A DNA stretch of 43,941 bases from Alkaliphilus serpentinus. Lineage in GTDB: Bacteria; Bacillota; Clostridia; Peptostreptococcales; Natronincolaceae. A program made the translations under genes and the position numbers. The notes under the pieces are model-generated. The model was not told the origin of the DNA. It worked only from the letters and a program-made list of their open reading frames with translations, and ran no database searches. Below are positions 1-7,974 of the stretch, in pieces; position 1 is the stretch's first letter; each line of letters starts with the position of its first letter. Location of the stretch: assembly GCF_009017255.1 (NCBI RefSeq), contig NZ_WBZB01000033.1, forward strand, positions 1-43,941, read 5' to 3'.

Positions 1-200
1 ATTTCATGTAGATTTTCTTCATGTTCTTCTTTTACCTTATTTTTTCCATTCTCCGTATTATTTGCTGGTATTATTGCTTCCTCCACATTTATATCATTAG
101 AATTTTTATCTTCCAAGTTTTTCTTTGCTGGAGAACAACTTGAAGTAAGAAAAATTAGAAGGAGAAATATTACAAAATATTTAGTCTTATTTAACTTCAT
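1..200 (-). CDS. Lipoprotein, N-terminal part (gene runs off the window)
   Basis: Only the first 66 codons are inside the window. The start is an ATG at 200, preceded by AGGAG eight bases upstream. The product begins MKLNKTK, followed by a hydrophobic stretch (residues 8-18) and Cys22 in the context LTSSC, a slightly atypical lipobox, so a membrane-anchored lipoprotein is likely. After the Cys comes a low-complexity, charged, Asn/Glu/Lys-rich linker. No domain is visible in this part, so the function is unknown. Its leader (ggagatgattat before the ATG) is nearly the same as that of the SLH protein gene starting at 38638. Confidence 0.75.
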   Translation of the reverse strand, partial: MKLNKTKYFVIFLLLIFLTSSCSPAKKNLEDKNSNDINVEEAIIPANNTENGKNKVKEEHEENLHE

Positions 201-443
201 ATAATCATCTCCTGAGGGTTGCTAATTAGTTAATTTGGTATATAGGAACTTCCTTTTATTGTAGTATAATTCTTTAGTAATTGAAATATCTAAAATCAAA
301 CTTCATAAGTCTATACCCTCAAAATTTCACCACTCCTATGCAATTTTATAGTCTAAAAGCATGAGTCTTGTGAATATAGCATTTTTTATTAGGCAAGCTA
401 TGATAAGTCAACTGCAACATTACAAATAAAAACATTAAGGCGC

Positions 444-487
444 AACCACAAGAACCGTCCCTGTGGTTTACTTCCTGTGGTTTACTT
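444..487. repeat. Palindromic repeat with a 14-base tandem duplication
   Basis: The arms aaccaca (444-450) and tgtggtt (462-468) flank the core agaaccgtccc. The 14-mer cctgtggtttactt then occurs twice head to tail (460-473 and 474-487). Elements with a gaaccgtccc core between short inverted arms are, as I recall, common dispersed repeats in Clostridia and Bacilli. Between 201 and 443 I see nothing else beyond AT-rich DNA. Confidence 0.55.
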
Positions 488-502
488 TTTAAATAAGATG
501 GA

Positions 503-537
503 TTTATAATAATAAGGGTCGACATTGTCGACCCTTA
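503..537 (-). terminator. Terminator of the 2-oxoacid dehydrogenase operon
   Basis: A perfect 12-base inverted repeat (513-524 and 526-537) lies immediately after the stop codon of the dihydrolipoyl dehydrogenase gene. It is followed on the minus strand by an AT-rich but not pure-T tract. It closes the four-gene operon. Confidence 0.7.
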
Positions 538-538
538 A

Positions 539-1924
539 TTACTTCTTAAATATATGAATAGGCTTATCTACAGCTCCATGGGCGGCCTCCATCACAATCT
601 CCGATAGGGTTGGATGGGGATGAATGGCCTTAGCCAATTCATGGACCGTCCCCTCCAGCTCCATGGTGGTGACAGCCTCGGCAATCATATCGGTGGCATG
701 GGCTGCCAAAATATGAATACCCAACACTTCACCATATTTTTTATCAGCCACTATTTTTACAAAGCCATCACTTTCTCCTTCTGCTAGGGCCTTGCCATTG
801 GCTGCTACTGGGAAGGTGCTGGTTAAAATCTCATGGCCCCTTTCTAGGGCCTCCTCCTCTGTTAAGCCAGCTGTTCCCACCTCGGGGAAGCCATAAATAC
901 AGGAGGGTACCTTGTTGTAATTGATACTGGCCTCCTTACCCATGATATTTTCCACTGCTACAATTCCTTCTGCAGAAGCCACATGGGCAAGATTATACTT
1001 TCCATTTACATCTCCAATTGCATATACTCCTTTAACATTGGTCTCCATTTTTTCATTGGTGACAATTCCCTTTTTATCCATCTCTAAGGCTAAATGCTGT
1101 AGCTCCTCAACATTTGCTCGATTTCCTAGGCTAAGTAGGATTCTATCACCCTCAAGAACCATTTCCTTTCCATTACTTTCAATAGCAACTTGATTCTTAT
1201 TAATGGATTTGATGCTAGAATTGAAATGGAATTTAATTCCCTTCCTCTTCATGATTCTTGCCATATTCTCTCGAATATCCTTATCGATACTTCCCAATAT
1301 TCCTGCCGAACGTTGTACGATGCTTACCTCCACACCGAGGGTATTAAAGAGGATGGCAAATTCAGTACTGATTACTCCACCACCTAGTATTACCAGCTTC
1401 TTAGGCAGTTCCTCAAGCTCTAATATTTCTTTACTGGTAACTACCATCCCCTCTTCAAAGGCTTCCTTTAGGCCTTTAATATCTGGGAAGAAGGGGGTTG
1501 CACCGGTGGCAATGATTAAATTCTTGGTTTTTAGGGTTTCTCCATGAACCTCTAGGGTCTCTTTATCAATAACCCTTCCCTTACCCTGATACAGATCCAC
1601 TCCGTTACTCTTTAGCAGATTTTTAACACCGCCGGTAAGCTGCTTCACTACCTTATCCTTTCGCTGAAGCATTTGAGGCCAGTTAATGGTAACCATACTT
1701 TTGTCCTTTAGTTCAATACCAAACTTTTCAGACTCCAGCATATCCTCATAAATTTTGGCACTCTTCAAAAGGGCCTTGGTGGGGATACAACCCCAATTGA
1801 GGCATACCCCACCAACCTCTCCCTTTTCAATTAATGCAGTTTTAGCCCCCATTTGGGCTCCTTTAATAGCTGCCACATATCCACCTGGACCTCCGCCCAG
1901 CACTACTATATCATAATCCTTCAT
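539..1924 (-). CDS. lpdA: Dihydrolipoyl dehydrogenase (E3)
   Basis: This flavoprotein reoxidises the dihydrolipoyl group of the E2 subunit and passes electrons to NAD+. The 461-residue product has the family's full length. It carries an N-terminal FAD dinucleotide fold (GGGPGG, residues 10-15), the redox-active disulfide Cys41-Cys46 in GGVCLNWGCIPTK, a second dinucleotide fold for NAD (LGGGVIS, with Ser where Gly is usual), the FAD motif AIGDVNG, and the C-terminal HPHPTLSE box with the catalytic His-Glu pair. It is the last gene of the operon, 13 bases after E2, and shares its terminator. Identification is firm; which 2-oxoacid complex it serves follows from its neighbours. Confidence 0.95.
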   Translation of the reverse strand: MKDYDIVVLGGGPGGYVAAIKGAQMGAKTALIEKGEVGGVCLNWGCIPTKALLKSAKIYEDMLESEKFGIELKDKSMVTINWPQMLQRKDKVVKQLTGGVKNLLKSNGVDLYQGKGRVIDKETLEVHGETLKTKNLIIATGATPFFPDIKGLKEAFEEGMVVTSKEILELEELPKKLVILGGGVISTEFAILFNTLGVEVSIVQRSAGILGSIDKDIRENMARIMKRKGIKFHFNSSIKSINKNQVAIESNGKEMVLEGDRILLSLGNRANVEELQHLALEMDKKGIVTNEKMETNVKGVYAIGDVNGKYNLAHVASAEGIVAVENIMGKEASINYNKVPSCIYGFPEVGTAGLTEEEALERGHEILTSTFPVAANGKALAEGESDGFVKIVADKKYGEVLGIHILAAHATDMIAEAVTTMELEGTVHELAKAIHPHPTLSEIVMEAAHGAVDKPIHIFKK

Positions 1925-1937
1925 AGTATCATCCTCC

Positions 1938-3293
1938 TCAGCTGAGTATCAAAAGCATGGGATTGCTGAGATATTCTCTAAATCGATTCATAAATCTTCC
2001 TGCATCTCCGCCATCAATCACACGATGATCAATGCATAGGGTTATAGACATCATATCCCTTATGGTAATCTCTCCATCCTTCACCACGGGTTTCTTGGTT
2101 ATTTTGCCAACCCCTAAGATGGCCACCTCTGGATGCTTAATAACAGGGATTCCTCCACCAGCTCCAACGGCTCCATAGTTGGTGATGGTAAAGGTGCCTC
2201 CTTGAAGATCCTCTAAGGTTAGAGATTTATTTCGAGCTGCCTCTGCCAAGGTTTCTACCTCTGTTGCAATTTGGAAGATTCCCTTCTTATCGGTATCCTT
2301 TATTACTGGAACAATCAAGCCATCGGCAGTATCGGTGGCTATTCCGATATTATAGTATTTCTTTAGTACCATCTCTTCCCTTTCCTCATCATAGCTTCCA
2401 TTTAAAACAGGGTGCTCCTTTAGGGTAAGGGTTAGAGCCTTGATGATAAAGGGCATGTAGGTTAATTTTACACCTTCAGCCCCAGCTGCCTCCTTAGCCT
2501 CTTGTCTAAAGAGAACTAGATCTGAAACATCTATTTCATCCATGGCAGTGGCATGAGGAATGGTAGATTTCGATAGAACCATGTTTTTAGCAATGGTCTT
2601 CCTAAGCATAGAAAGGGGGACACGTTCCTCTGGTCTACTGGTTTTTGACTTTGGTTCCCTAGGTGCCGAAGCTTCTGCGTTATCATCAGTCTTTCCAGTG
2701 TTTTCATCGGACTTCCCTTCTTCCTTAGCACGATAAATATCTTCCTTCATAACTCTACCAGCTGGTCCCCTACCTTTAATCTTATGAATATCAATTCCTA
2801 AATCCTTAGCCAGCTTCCTTGCCACAGGGGTTGCTAAAACCTTTCTGGTCTCCTCCTCCCCTTTATTCTGGTGATTCTCCTTGCTTTCTTCAATAATTTC
2901 AGAGGAAACCATGAGCTCTCCTACAACACCAGCACTTTTCTCTTCCCCTTCGTTTACTGCTTCCTTGTGGGCTTCAGTCTCTTTCTCTTTCGAGGCCTTT
3001 GGTGCTTCAGCCCCTTTCTCCGCTGAGGCCTCTTGAGGTTTTGATTCTCCACTGCCGTCATCTATTTTAACAACAACCTCACCCACGTGGATAATGTCCC
3101 CTTCCTCAGCCATTAGCTCAACAATCTCACCCTTGGCAGGGGAGGGAATTTCAGCATTAACCTTATCGGTTTCAACAAGAAATAAAGAATCTCCATCCTT
3201 TACCTTGTCACCCACCTTAACCATCCATTTTAGGATTTTTCCTTCGTGGATTCCTTCTCCTATATCTGCAAACTTAAAGTCTATCAATTCCAT
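1938..3293 (-). CDS. pdhC: Dihydrolipoamide acyltransferase (E2) of a 2-oxoacid dehydrogenase
   Basis: This is the core of the complex, moving the acyl group from lipoyl-lysine to CoA. It has one lipoyl domain (about residues 1-78, lipoyl-lysine Lys44 in ETDKVNAE), a long Ala/Glu/Lys-rich flexible linker, a peripheral-subunit-binding domain (about 150-190, TPVARKLAKDLGID), a second charged linker, and a catalytic domain ending in HRVIDGGDAGRF (His423, Asp427). The length of 451 is normal for a one-lipoyl E2. The start is supported by GGGAGGTGA directly before the ATG, overlapping the end of the E1-beta gene. Pyruvate is the likely substrate because E1-alpha resembles Bacillus PdhA, but a branched-chain 2-oxoacid or acetoin is not excluded. 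Confidence 0.92.
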   Translation of the reverse strand: MELIDFKFADIGEGIHEGKILKWMVKVGDKVKDGDSLFLVETDKVNAEIPSPAKGEIVELMAEEGDIIHVGEVVVKIDDGSGESKPQEASAEKGAEAPKASKEKETEAHKEAVNEGEEKSAGVVGELMVSSEIIEESKENHQNKGEEETRKVLATPVARKLAKDLGIDIHKIKGRGPAGRVMKEDIYRAKEEGKSDENTGKTDDNAEASAPREPKSKTSRPEERVPLSMLRKTIAKNMVLSKSTIPHATAMDEIDVSDLVLFRQEAKEAAGAEGVKLTYMPFIIKALTLTLKEHPVLNGSYDEEREEMVLKKYYNIGIATDTADGLIVPVIKDTDKKGIFQIATEVETLAEAARNKSLTLEDLQGGTFTITNYGAVGAGGGIPVIKHPEVAILGVGKITKKPVVKDGEITIRDMMSITLCIDHRVIDGGDAGRFMNRFREYLSNPMLLILS

Positions 3294-3301
3294 TCACCTC
3301 C

Positions 3302-4279
3302 CTAAAATTTAACTACCTCTTTAACCTTAGCTACTATCCGGGCTGAATCAATCATATGATGATGCTCTCCCCTTGGTAGGGGTACAGTAATATCAAAGCC
3401 TGTGATTCTGGTAGGAGGTGCTTCAAGATAAAGGAAGGCTCCTTCATTTACGATGGATATTAGCTCAGCTGAAACGCTGAAGGACTTTACTGCTTCGTGA
3501 ACAGCAACAAATCTTCCGGTCTTTTTCACTGAATTGATGATTGTATCCTTATCTATAGGGGATATGGTCCTTAGGTCTATAACCTCAACGGATATACCCT
3601 CCTTTTCCAGTTCCTTAACAGCCTCGTTCACTTGAGGCATTAGAGCTCCATAGGAGACCACCGTAACATCCTTCCCTTCTTTAACAATCTTTGCCTTGCC
3701 AATTGGAATGGTGTAATCTTCTTCGGGTACCTCCTGCTTAAAGGCCCTATAAATCCGCTTAGGCTCTAGGAATAGTACAGGATCTGGATCCCTTATGGCA
3801 GCCAACAGCAATCCCTTAGTGTCATAGGGAGTAGAAGGAATTACAACCTTCAATCCTGGGATATGGGCAAACATGGCTTCAATACTCTCGGAATGGTGCT
3901 CTAGGGCCCTTATTCCTCCACCATAGGGGGCACGGATAACCATTGGTAAATGATATTTACCCCTGCTACGATTCCGCATTCTGGCTGCATGGCCGATAAT
4001 CTGGTTAACAGCCGGTAAAATAAATCCGGAAAACTGAATTTCTACAATGGGCTTAAGACCATTAATGGCCATCCCTATGGCTGTACCCACAATGCCAGCC
4101 TCAGCCAGTGGAGAATCAAAGCAACGTTCCTTTCCATATTTTTTTTGCAACCCCACAGTTGCTCTAAATACACCACCTTCATGGCCTACATCCTCACCAT
4201 AGACTACGATGGTATCATCTCTTTCCATTTCCTGATCCAATGTATGATTAATTGTGTTTAAAATATTCATTAAAGCCAT
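3302..4279 (-). CDS. pdhB: 2-oxoacid (pyruvate) dehydrogenase E1, beta subunit
   Basis: The beta chain of the thiamine-diphosphate-dependent E1 decarboxylase, 325 residues, which is the family's usual size. Recognisable stretches are VVYGEDVGHEGGVFRAT, FDSPLAEAGIVGTAIGMA, the HAARMRNRSRG region, and the C-terminal transketolase domain (VTVVSYGALM, VIDLRTISPID). The ATG follows the stop codon of E1-alpha without a gap, and its GGGAGG site lies inside the last codons of that gene, indicating translational coupling. It forms the heterotetrameric E1 with the upstream gene. Confidence 0.93.
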   Translation of the reverse strand: MALMNILNTINHTLDQEMERDDTIVVYGEDVGHEGGVFRATVGLQKKYGKERCFDSPLAEAGIVGTAIGMAINGLKPIVEIQFSGFILPAVNQIIGHAARMRNRSRGKYHLPMVIRAPYGGGIRALEHHSESIEAMFAHIPGLKVVIPSTPYDTKGLLLAAIRDPDPVLFLEPKRIYRAFKQEVPEEDYTIPIGKAKIVKEGKDVTVVSYGALMPQVNEAVKELEKEGISVEVIDLRTISPIDKDTIINSVKKTGRFVAVHEAVKSFSVSAELISIVNEGAFLYLEAPPTRITGFDITVPLPRGEHHHMIDSARIVAKVKEVVKF

Positions 4280-5365
4280 CTATTTTTCCCTCCCTTCAAG
4301 ATACTGACGATAATCCTCCAGTTGTTGAACTAGATTTGGTGTCATGGTTTCATATTGATAAGCAAATATATCCTCCAATGGGACTTCTTTGGAATTTTCA
4401 ACCTTCTTAAAGGTGTTATTAACCAATTCCTCGTAGGCTTCTATTTCCTTTTCATCCTGCTCTACACTCCATAGTTCCTTATTAATGAGGAACTTCTTAA
4501 ATCTAAGGATGGGGTCCTTCTTAGCCCATTCCTCAACCTCTTCATCCTCTCTATAGATAGTTGGATCATCGGAGGTGGTGTGGGGGCCTAAACGATAGGT
4601 GACTGCCTCTATCAATGTGGGTCCTTCGCCCCTCCTTGCCCTCTCTACTGCTTCCTTAGCTGCAACATACACTGCAAAAATATCATTGCCATCCACCTGT
4701 ATACCCGGAATACCATAGGCCACTGCCTTTTCTGCCAAGGTCTTTGTTCTGGTTTGCACATGACGAGGTACGGATATGGCATATTGATTGTTTTGAATGA
4801 TGACTACAAGGGGAGCATCGAATACTGCTGCAAAATTCATTCCCTCATGGAACTCTCCATGGGAGGTTCCTCCATCACCAACATAGGCCATTGTAACAGC
4901 ATCCTCTTTTTTATACCTACTGGCCATTGCCAACCCGGCTGCATGATTAATCTGAGAAGCTATTGGTACTGCTACTGGAAGCATATTTATATTCTCTGGG
5001 AATTTACTTCCCTCTTCATTACCATACCAATATAGGTAAATTTGCTCTAGAGATACTCCCTTATATAACCAAGCTCCAAGCTCTCTAAAGGCTGGAACAA
5101 GCCAATCTCTTTCCTCTGTGGCTGCAATTGAACCTAGCTGGGCTGCTTCCTGACCCCGATTTGGTGCATAGGTTAGCATTCTACCTTGCCTTTGATATTG
5201 TAGAGCCTTAGTATCTACTACCTTAGTGAGGAGCATCATTTTATATAGCTCCAGCAGTTTTTCATCTTCTAATTGTGGCATTAAATCTTTTTCAATAATG
5301 TTTCCCTCTGGATCCATTATGGATAGCATTTTCCCCTCCAATGGCGAAAACTTGTCTATTAGCAT
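4280..5365 (-). CDS. pdhA: 2-oxoacid (pyruvate) dehydrogenase E1, alpha subunit
   Basis: The catalytic thiamine-diphosphate subunit. The cofactor motif is GDGGTSHGEFHEGMNFA, closing with the NN of IIQNNQYAISVP. The region GPHTTSDDPTIYR corresponds to the phosphorylation-loop segment of the family, and the C-terminus (EEVEEWAKKDPILRFKKFL) resembles Bacillus PdhA. I place the start at 5365, not the ATG at 5419, because AAAGGAGG lies just upstream of the codon for MLIDKFSP, giving 361 residues. It is the first gene of the operon alpha-beta-E2-E3. The roughly 120 bases upstream are AT-rich and I see no convincing -35/-10 pair there. Confidence 0.92.
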   Translation of the reverse strand: MLIDKFSPLEGKMLSIMDPEGNIIEKDLMPQLEDEKLLELYKMMLLTKVVDTKALQYQRQGRMLTYAPNRGQEAAQLGSIAATEERDWLVPAFRELGAWLYKGVSLEQIYLYWYGNEEGSKFPENINMLPVAVPIASQINHAAGLAMASRYKKEDAVTMAYVGDGGTSHGEFHEGMNFAAVFDAPLVVIIQNNQYAISVPRHVQTRTKTLAEKAVAYGIPGIQVDGNDIFAVYVAAKEAVERARRGEGPTLIEAVTYRLGPHTTSDDPTIYREDEEVEEWAKKDPILRFKKFLINKELWSVEQDEKEIEAYEELVNNTFKKVENSKEVPLEDIFAYQYETMTPNLVQQLEDYRQYLEGREK

Positions 5366-5483
5366 TTTATAACCTCCTTTTATTATAGGGTTCTTATCAT
5401 TTATATTTAATGTATTCACTATTTACCCTAAAAATTTTTATATAAAATTTTTTGTTGTTGATTTAATGTCCTTTTTTTTAAAC

Positions 5484-5507
5484 AAAAAAAGCCACTAGTT
5501 TAGTGGC
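5484..5507 (-). terminator. Rho-independent terminator
   Basis: Stem gccact/agtggc (5491-5507) with seven T residues after it on the minus strand (5484-5490). It ends the transcript of the degenerate GGDEF gene just upstream and separates it from the dehydrogenase operon. Confidence 0.75.
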
Positions 5508-5535
5508 ATGAATTATCCCAATGATCTATGTACTC

Positions 5536-6111
5536 TTATATTACCTTTTTTGTCATTTTTTCAATGTTTATTTTCTTATATGCATCTTTGATGAATTCTT
5601 CGGGAGTTTTGTACACATCGATATCATATTCCGAAAGTCCTATGCTTATGATTCTTACATAAAGGGGAATCTTAGGGCTTATTAGATTTAATAATTGCTT
5701 ATCGATTCTTCTGCAAATATTGCCAGCATCTATAATGTTAACAGAAGGAAATAAAATTGCAATTTCTTTCTTACCATATACAAATATATAATCTGTTCTT
5801 CTTACATTTTTTCTAATGACTTCATGAACAGTGTCTAATAAGTTGATTCTTTGAAAATCATCTAATGAATGATTAACTATAAGGTTGTCTATATCGATAA
5901 AGCACATAGCCAATGGTTCTTTAGTTTTTATTAGATTAAAGACTCCTCTATTAAGTTTAATAAAGCCAGTATCTTTATCATATACCTCCAATAGATCCCT
6001 ATAATAAGTAGACTGATTCATACTTTCTTTTAAGGCCAGTAAATTCTTTTCTTTTTCATTAAGAACCAGTGTCAATTCTCTATCTTTATAATTACTGGAA
6101 CAGTAGCTCAT
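5536..6111 (-). CDS. Degenerate GGDEF-domain protein
   Basis: A product of about 191 residues with a soluble helical N-terminus and a C-terminal part that follows the diguanylate cyclase fold: CFIDIDNL (normally FxDIDxFK), VIRKNVRRTDYIFVYG, then IAILFP, and later RIISIGLSEYD. The signature GGDEF is replaced by GKKEI after the Tyr, and the catalytic and metal-binding acids are altered, so synthesis of c-di-GMP is unlikely; a sensor or nucleotide-binding role is possible. The start is at 6111, where GGGAGG sits nine bases upstream; the in-frame ATG at 6147 lacks a site. No membrane segment or signal peptide is seen. It is a single gene with its own terminator. Confidence 0.65.
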   Translation of the reverse strand: MSYCSSNYKDRELTLVLNEKEKNLLALKESMNQSTYYRDLLEVYDKDTGFIKLNRGVFNLIKTKEPLAMCFIDIDNLIVNHSLDDFQRINLLDTVHEVIRKNVRRTDYIFVYGKKEIAILFPSVNIIDAGNICRRIDKQLLNLISPKIPLYVRIISIGLSEYDIDVYKTPEEFIKDAYKKINIEKMTKKVI

Positions 6112-6264
6112 ATCGATACACCTCCCATAAAACAGCATGATTTCCAATATTTTTTGTTATATTATATTTTAATACGTAAGCGGCTTTTATTTTAGGGATA
6201 CTAAAATAAAAAAAGTATAAAAAATCTACAATATATGATACCCTTTGTTCTTAAGTTTCAGGAT

Positions 6265-6305
6265 AAAGTTAAAATAGGTTGGAGGAAATGCCCCCAACCA
6301 TTTTA
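6265..6305 (-). terminator. Possible terminator of the threonine-aldolase-like gene
   Basis: Arms containing ggttgg (6279-6284) and ccaacc (6294-6299), extended by aaaat/attt on the outside, form a hairpin between the aldolase stop and the next gene. The T tract is short, so confidence is moderate. Confidence 0.45.
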
Positions 6306-6339
6306 GATTGAAATAAAGGTTTTATGTTATGCCATTTTT

Positions 6340-7407
6340 CTAAACTTCCATCAAAGATTTTAATTCCTTCAAGAAACCATCTACTGCCTCTTCCTTAGTT
6401 GCCCAGGAGGTTACAAGTCTTATGGAGGACATATTGTCTCCTTCCTTACTCCACACATAGAATAAAAATTTCTGATTTAGTTTATCAATGATATTATCCG
6501 GGAGAATAGGGAATATTTGATTGGACTCAGGATTAGTTAAAAAGCTAAATCCCATTTCCACTATTCCCTCAGCCAGCTTAGCTGCCATTGTATTTGCATG
6601 ACTTGCCAATCGAAGATATAGATCATCCTTAAATAATTCAAGAAATTGAATTCCCAATAATCTACCCTTTGAAAGGAGGGCTCCCCTCTGTTTTAGGTAG
6701 TACCTAAAATCTGCCTTTAAGGATTCATTGCTAATTACAATAGCCTCTCCCAAAAGGCCTCCATTTTTAGTTCCTCCTATATAGAATGCATCCACAAGCC
6801 TTGATAAATCAGAAAGGCTTAAGTCGTTATCAGGAGCAGTTAGACCAGAGCCTAGTCGAGCACCATCTAAAAACAACAGGAGATTATTTTCTTTACAATA
6901 GGAATACAACTCCTCAAGCTCTCTTTTTTTATACACCGTCCCAACCTCTGTAGTATTAGAAATGTATACCGTCCTTGGCTTTACCATGTGCTCATCTACA
7001 TGCTGCTCTAATATGTATTTAACATCCTCTGGTCGTAGTTTTCCATCCTTAGTATCGATGGTGTTTATTTTGTGTCCGGTGGCTTCAATTGCTCCGGTTT
7101 CATGGGTATTAACATGACCTGAGTTAGCTGATATTACTGACTCATAAGGTTTTAAAATAGATGAAATTACGATTAAATTAGCCTGAGTACCTCCTGATAC
7201 AAAGTGAATATTAGCCTCGGGATTATTTAGTTTATCCCTTAAGATCTCAATTGCTTTACAGGAGTATTCATCTAAGCCATAACCCTCCTGCTGAACTAGG
7301 TTGGTTTCCATTAAGGCCTTTAATATATTGGGATGGGCTCCCTCACTATAATCATTTTTAAAGCTATAAATAGTAGCTTCATTTTGTCTCCCAAGTGTTT
7401 CTGCCAT
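6340..7407 (-). CDS. ltaE: Low-specificity L-threonine aldolase / beta-eliminating lyase family
   Basis: A fold-type I PLP enzyme that typically cleaves threonine or allo-threonine to glycine and acetaldehyde. The 355-residue product shows SFKNDYSEGAHPNIL at the N-terminus, GTQANL in the cofactor-phosphate loop, HVNTHETGA, LDGARLGSGL with the PLP-ring Asp, and the Schiff-base lysine in FYIGGTKNG. A TTG at 7416 would also open the frame, but GGGAG lies nine bases before the ATG at 7407, which I prefer. It follows a small unknown gene by 24 bases and may be co-transcribed with it. Substrate specificity cannot be read from sequence. Confidence 0.85.
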   Translation of the reverse strand: MAETLGRQNEATIYSFKNDYSEGAHPNILKALMETNLVQQEGYGLDEYSCKAIEILRDKLNNPEANIHFVSGGTQANLIVISSILKPYESVISANSGHVNTHETGAIEATGHKINTIDTKDGKLRPEDVKYILEQHVDEHMVKPRTVYISNTTEVGTVYKKRELEELYSYCKENNLLLFLDGARLGSGLTAPDNDLSLSDLSRLVDAFYIGGTKNGGLLGEAIVISNESLKADFRYYLKQRGALLSKGRLLGIQFLELFKDDLYLRLASHANTMAAKLAEGIVEMGFSFLTNPESNQIFPILPDNIIDKLNQKFLFYVWSKEGDNMSSIRLVTSWATKEEAVDGFLKELKSLMEV

Positions 7408-7431
7408 TTTGTACAACTCCCTTTCCTTCTT

Positions 7432-7737
7432 TTATGTTTCCATATACATCCTTATAGCTATATTTATTATTCTTCTTTTAACTCCTTCTACCTCTATTTT
7501 TGTATTAAATTTCAATGAGTTATTATATACTGTTTTATTCATTTTGTATTTTAATGTATTAGTAATCTCAGAAGACATGAAGTCATCCAAAATTTTATCC
7601 GACAGATTTATTCTTAAGGTTTTTGCATAGAATTTTAATAGTACCCTTTGGGCTCTTATTGGAATTGGTTCATTACTTAGTTTTATTCTAAAGCTTCTAA
7701 TTAAATCAATATTATATTTAAATTCATAGATACTCAT
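7432..7737 (-). CDS. Small protein of unknown function
   Basis: 101 residues, basic, rich in Ile/Lys/Arg/Asn, no signal peptide or membrane helix. The ATG has a GGGGGG tract six bases upstream, a plausible ribosome binding site, and the gene runs into the threonine-aldolase-like gene with a short gap, so it is probably real. I recognise no family. The overlapping plus-strand frames in this interval look like shadows. Confidence 0.55.
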   Translation of the reverse strand: MSIYEFKYNIDLIRSFRIKLSNEPIPIRAQRVLLKFYAKTLRINLSDKILDDFMSSEITNTLKYKMNKTVYNNSLKFNTKIEVEGVKRRIINIAIRMYMET

Positions 7738-7886
7738 TTATTTCCCCCCATTTCTTTCTTTATACCTATATATATATACGAAAATAGTTAAGCTTTTAAT
7801 GGGTTGTATATTTAGTAGTTTTTGGTATTTGAAGCAACTCCTCAGTACCGCAATTGTATTTATTATATTTCATGGAAATTAATGAT

Positions 7887-7915
7887 TTGTATAAACTAAG
7901 GATTATGTTTATAAT
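7887..7915 (+). promoter_or_regulatory. Candidate sigma-A promoter of the XdhC-type gene
   Basis: TTGTAT (7887-7892), a 17-base spacer and a perfect TATAAT (7910-7915), about 60 bases upstream of the chosen start codon. Confidence 0.6.
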
Positions 7916-7974
7916 GTATGTAATTGAAGATGACTGATAAGATTCATATACATTATAGAATGAGGAGGAAGCCT

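Noticed and set aside
5365-5419. Upstream ATG for E1-alpha at 5419
   Set aside because: The segment encodes the ribosome binding site of the ATG at 5365 and does not resemble family N-termini.
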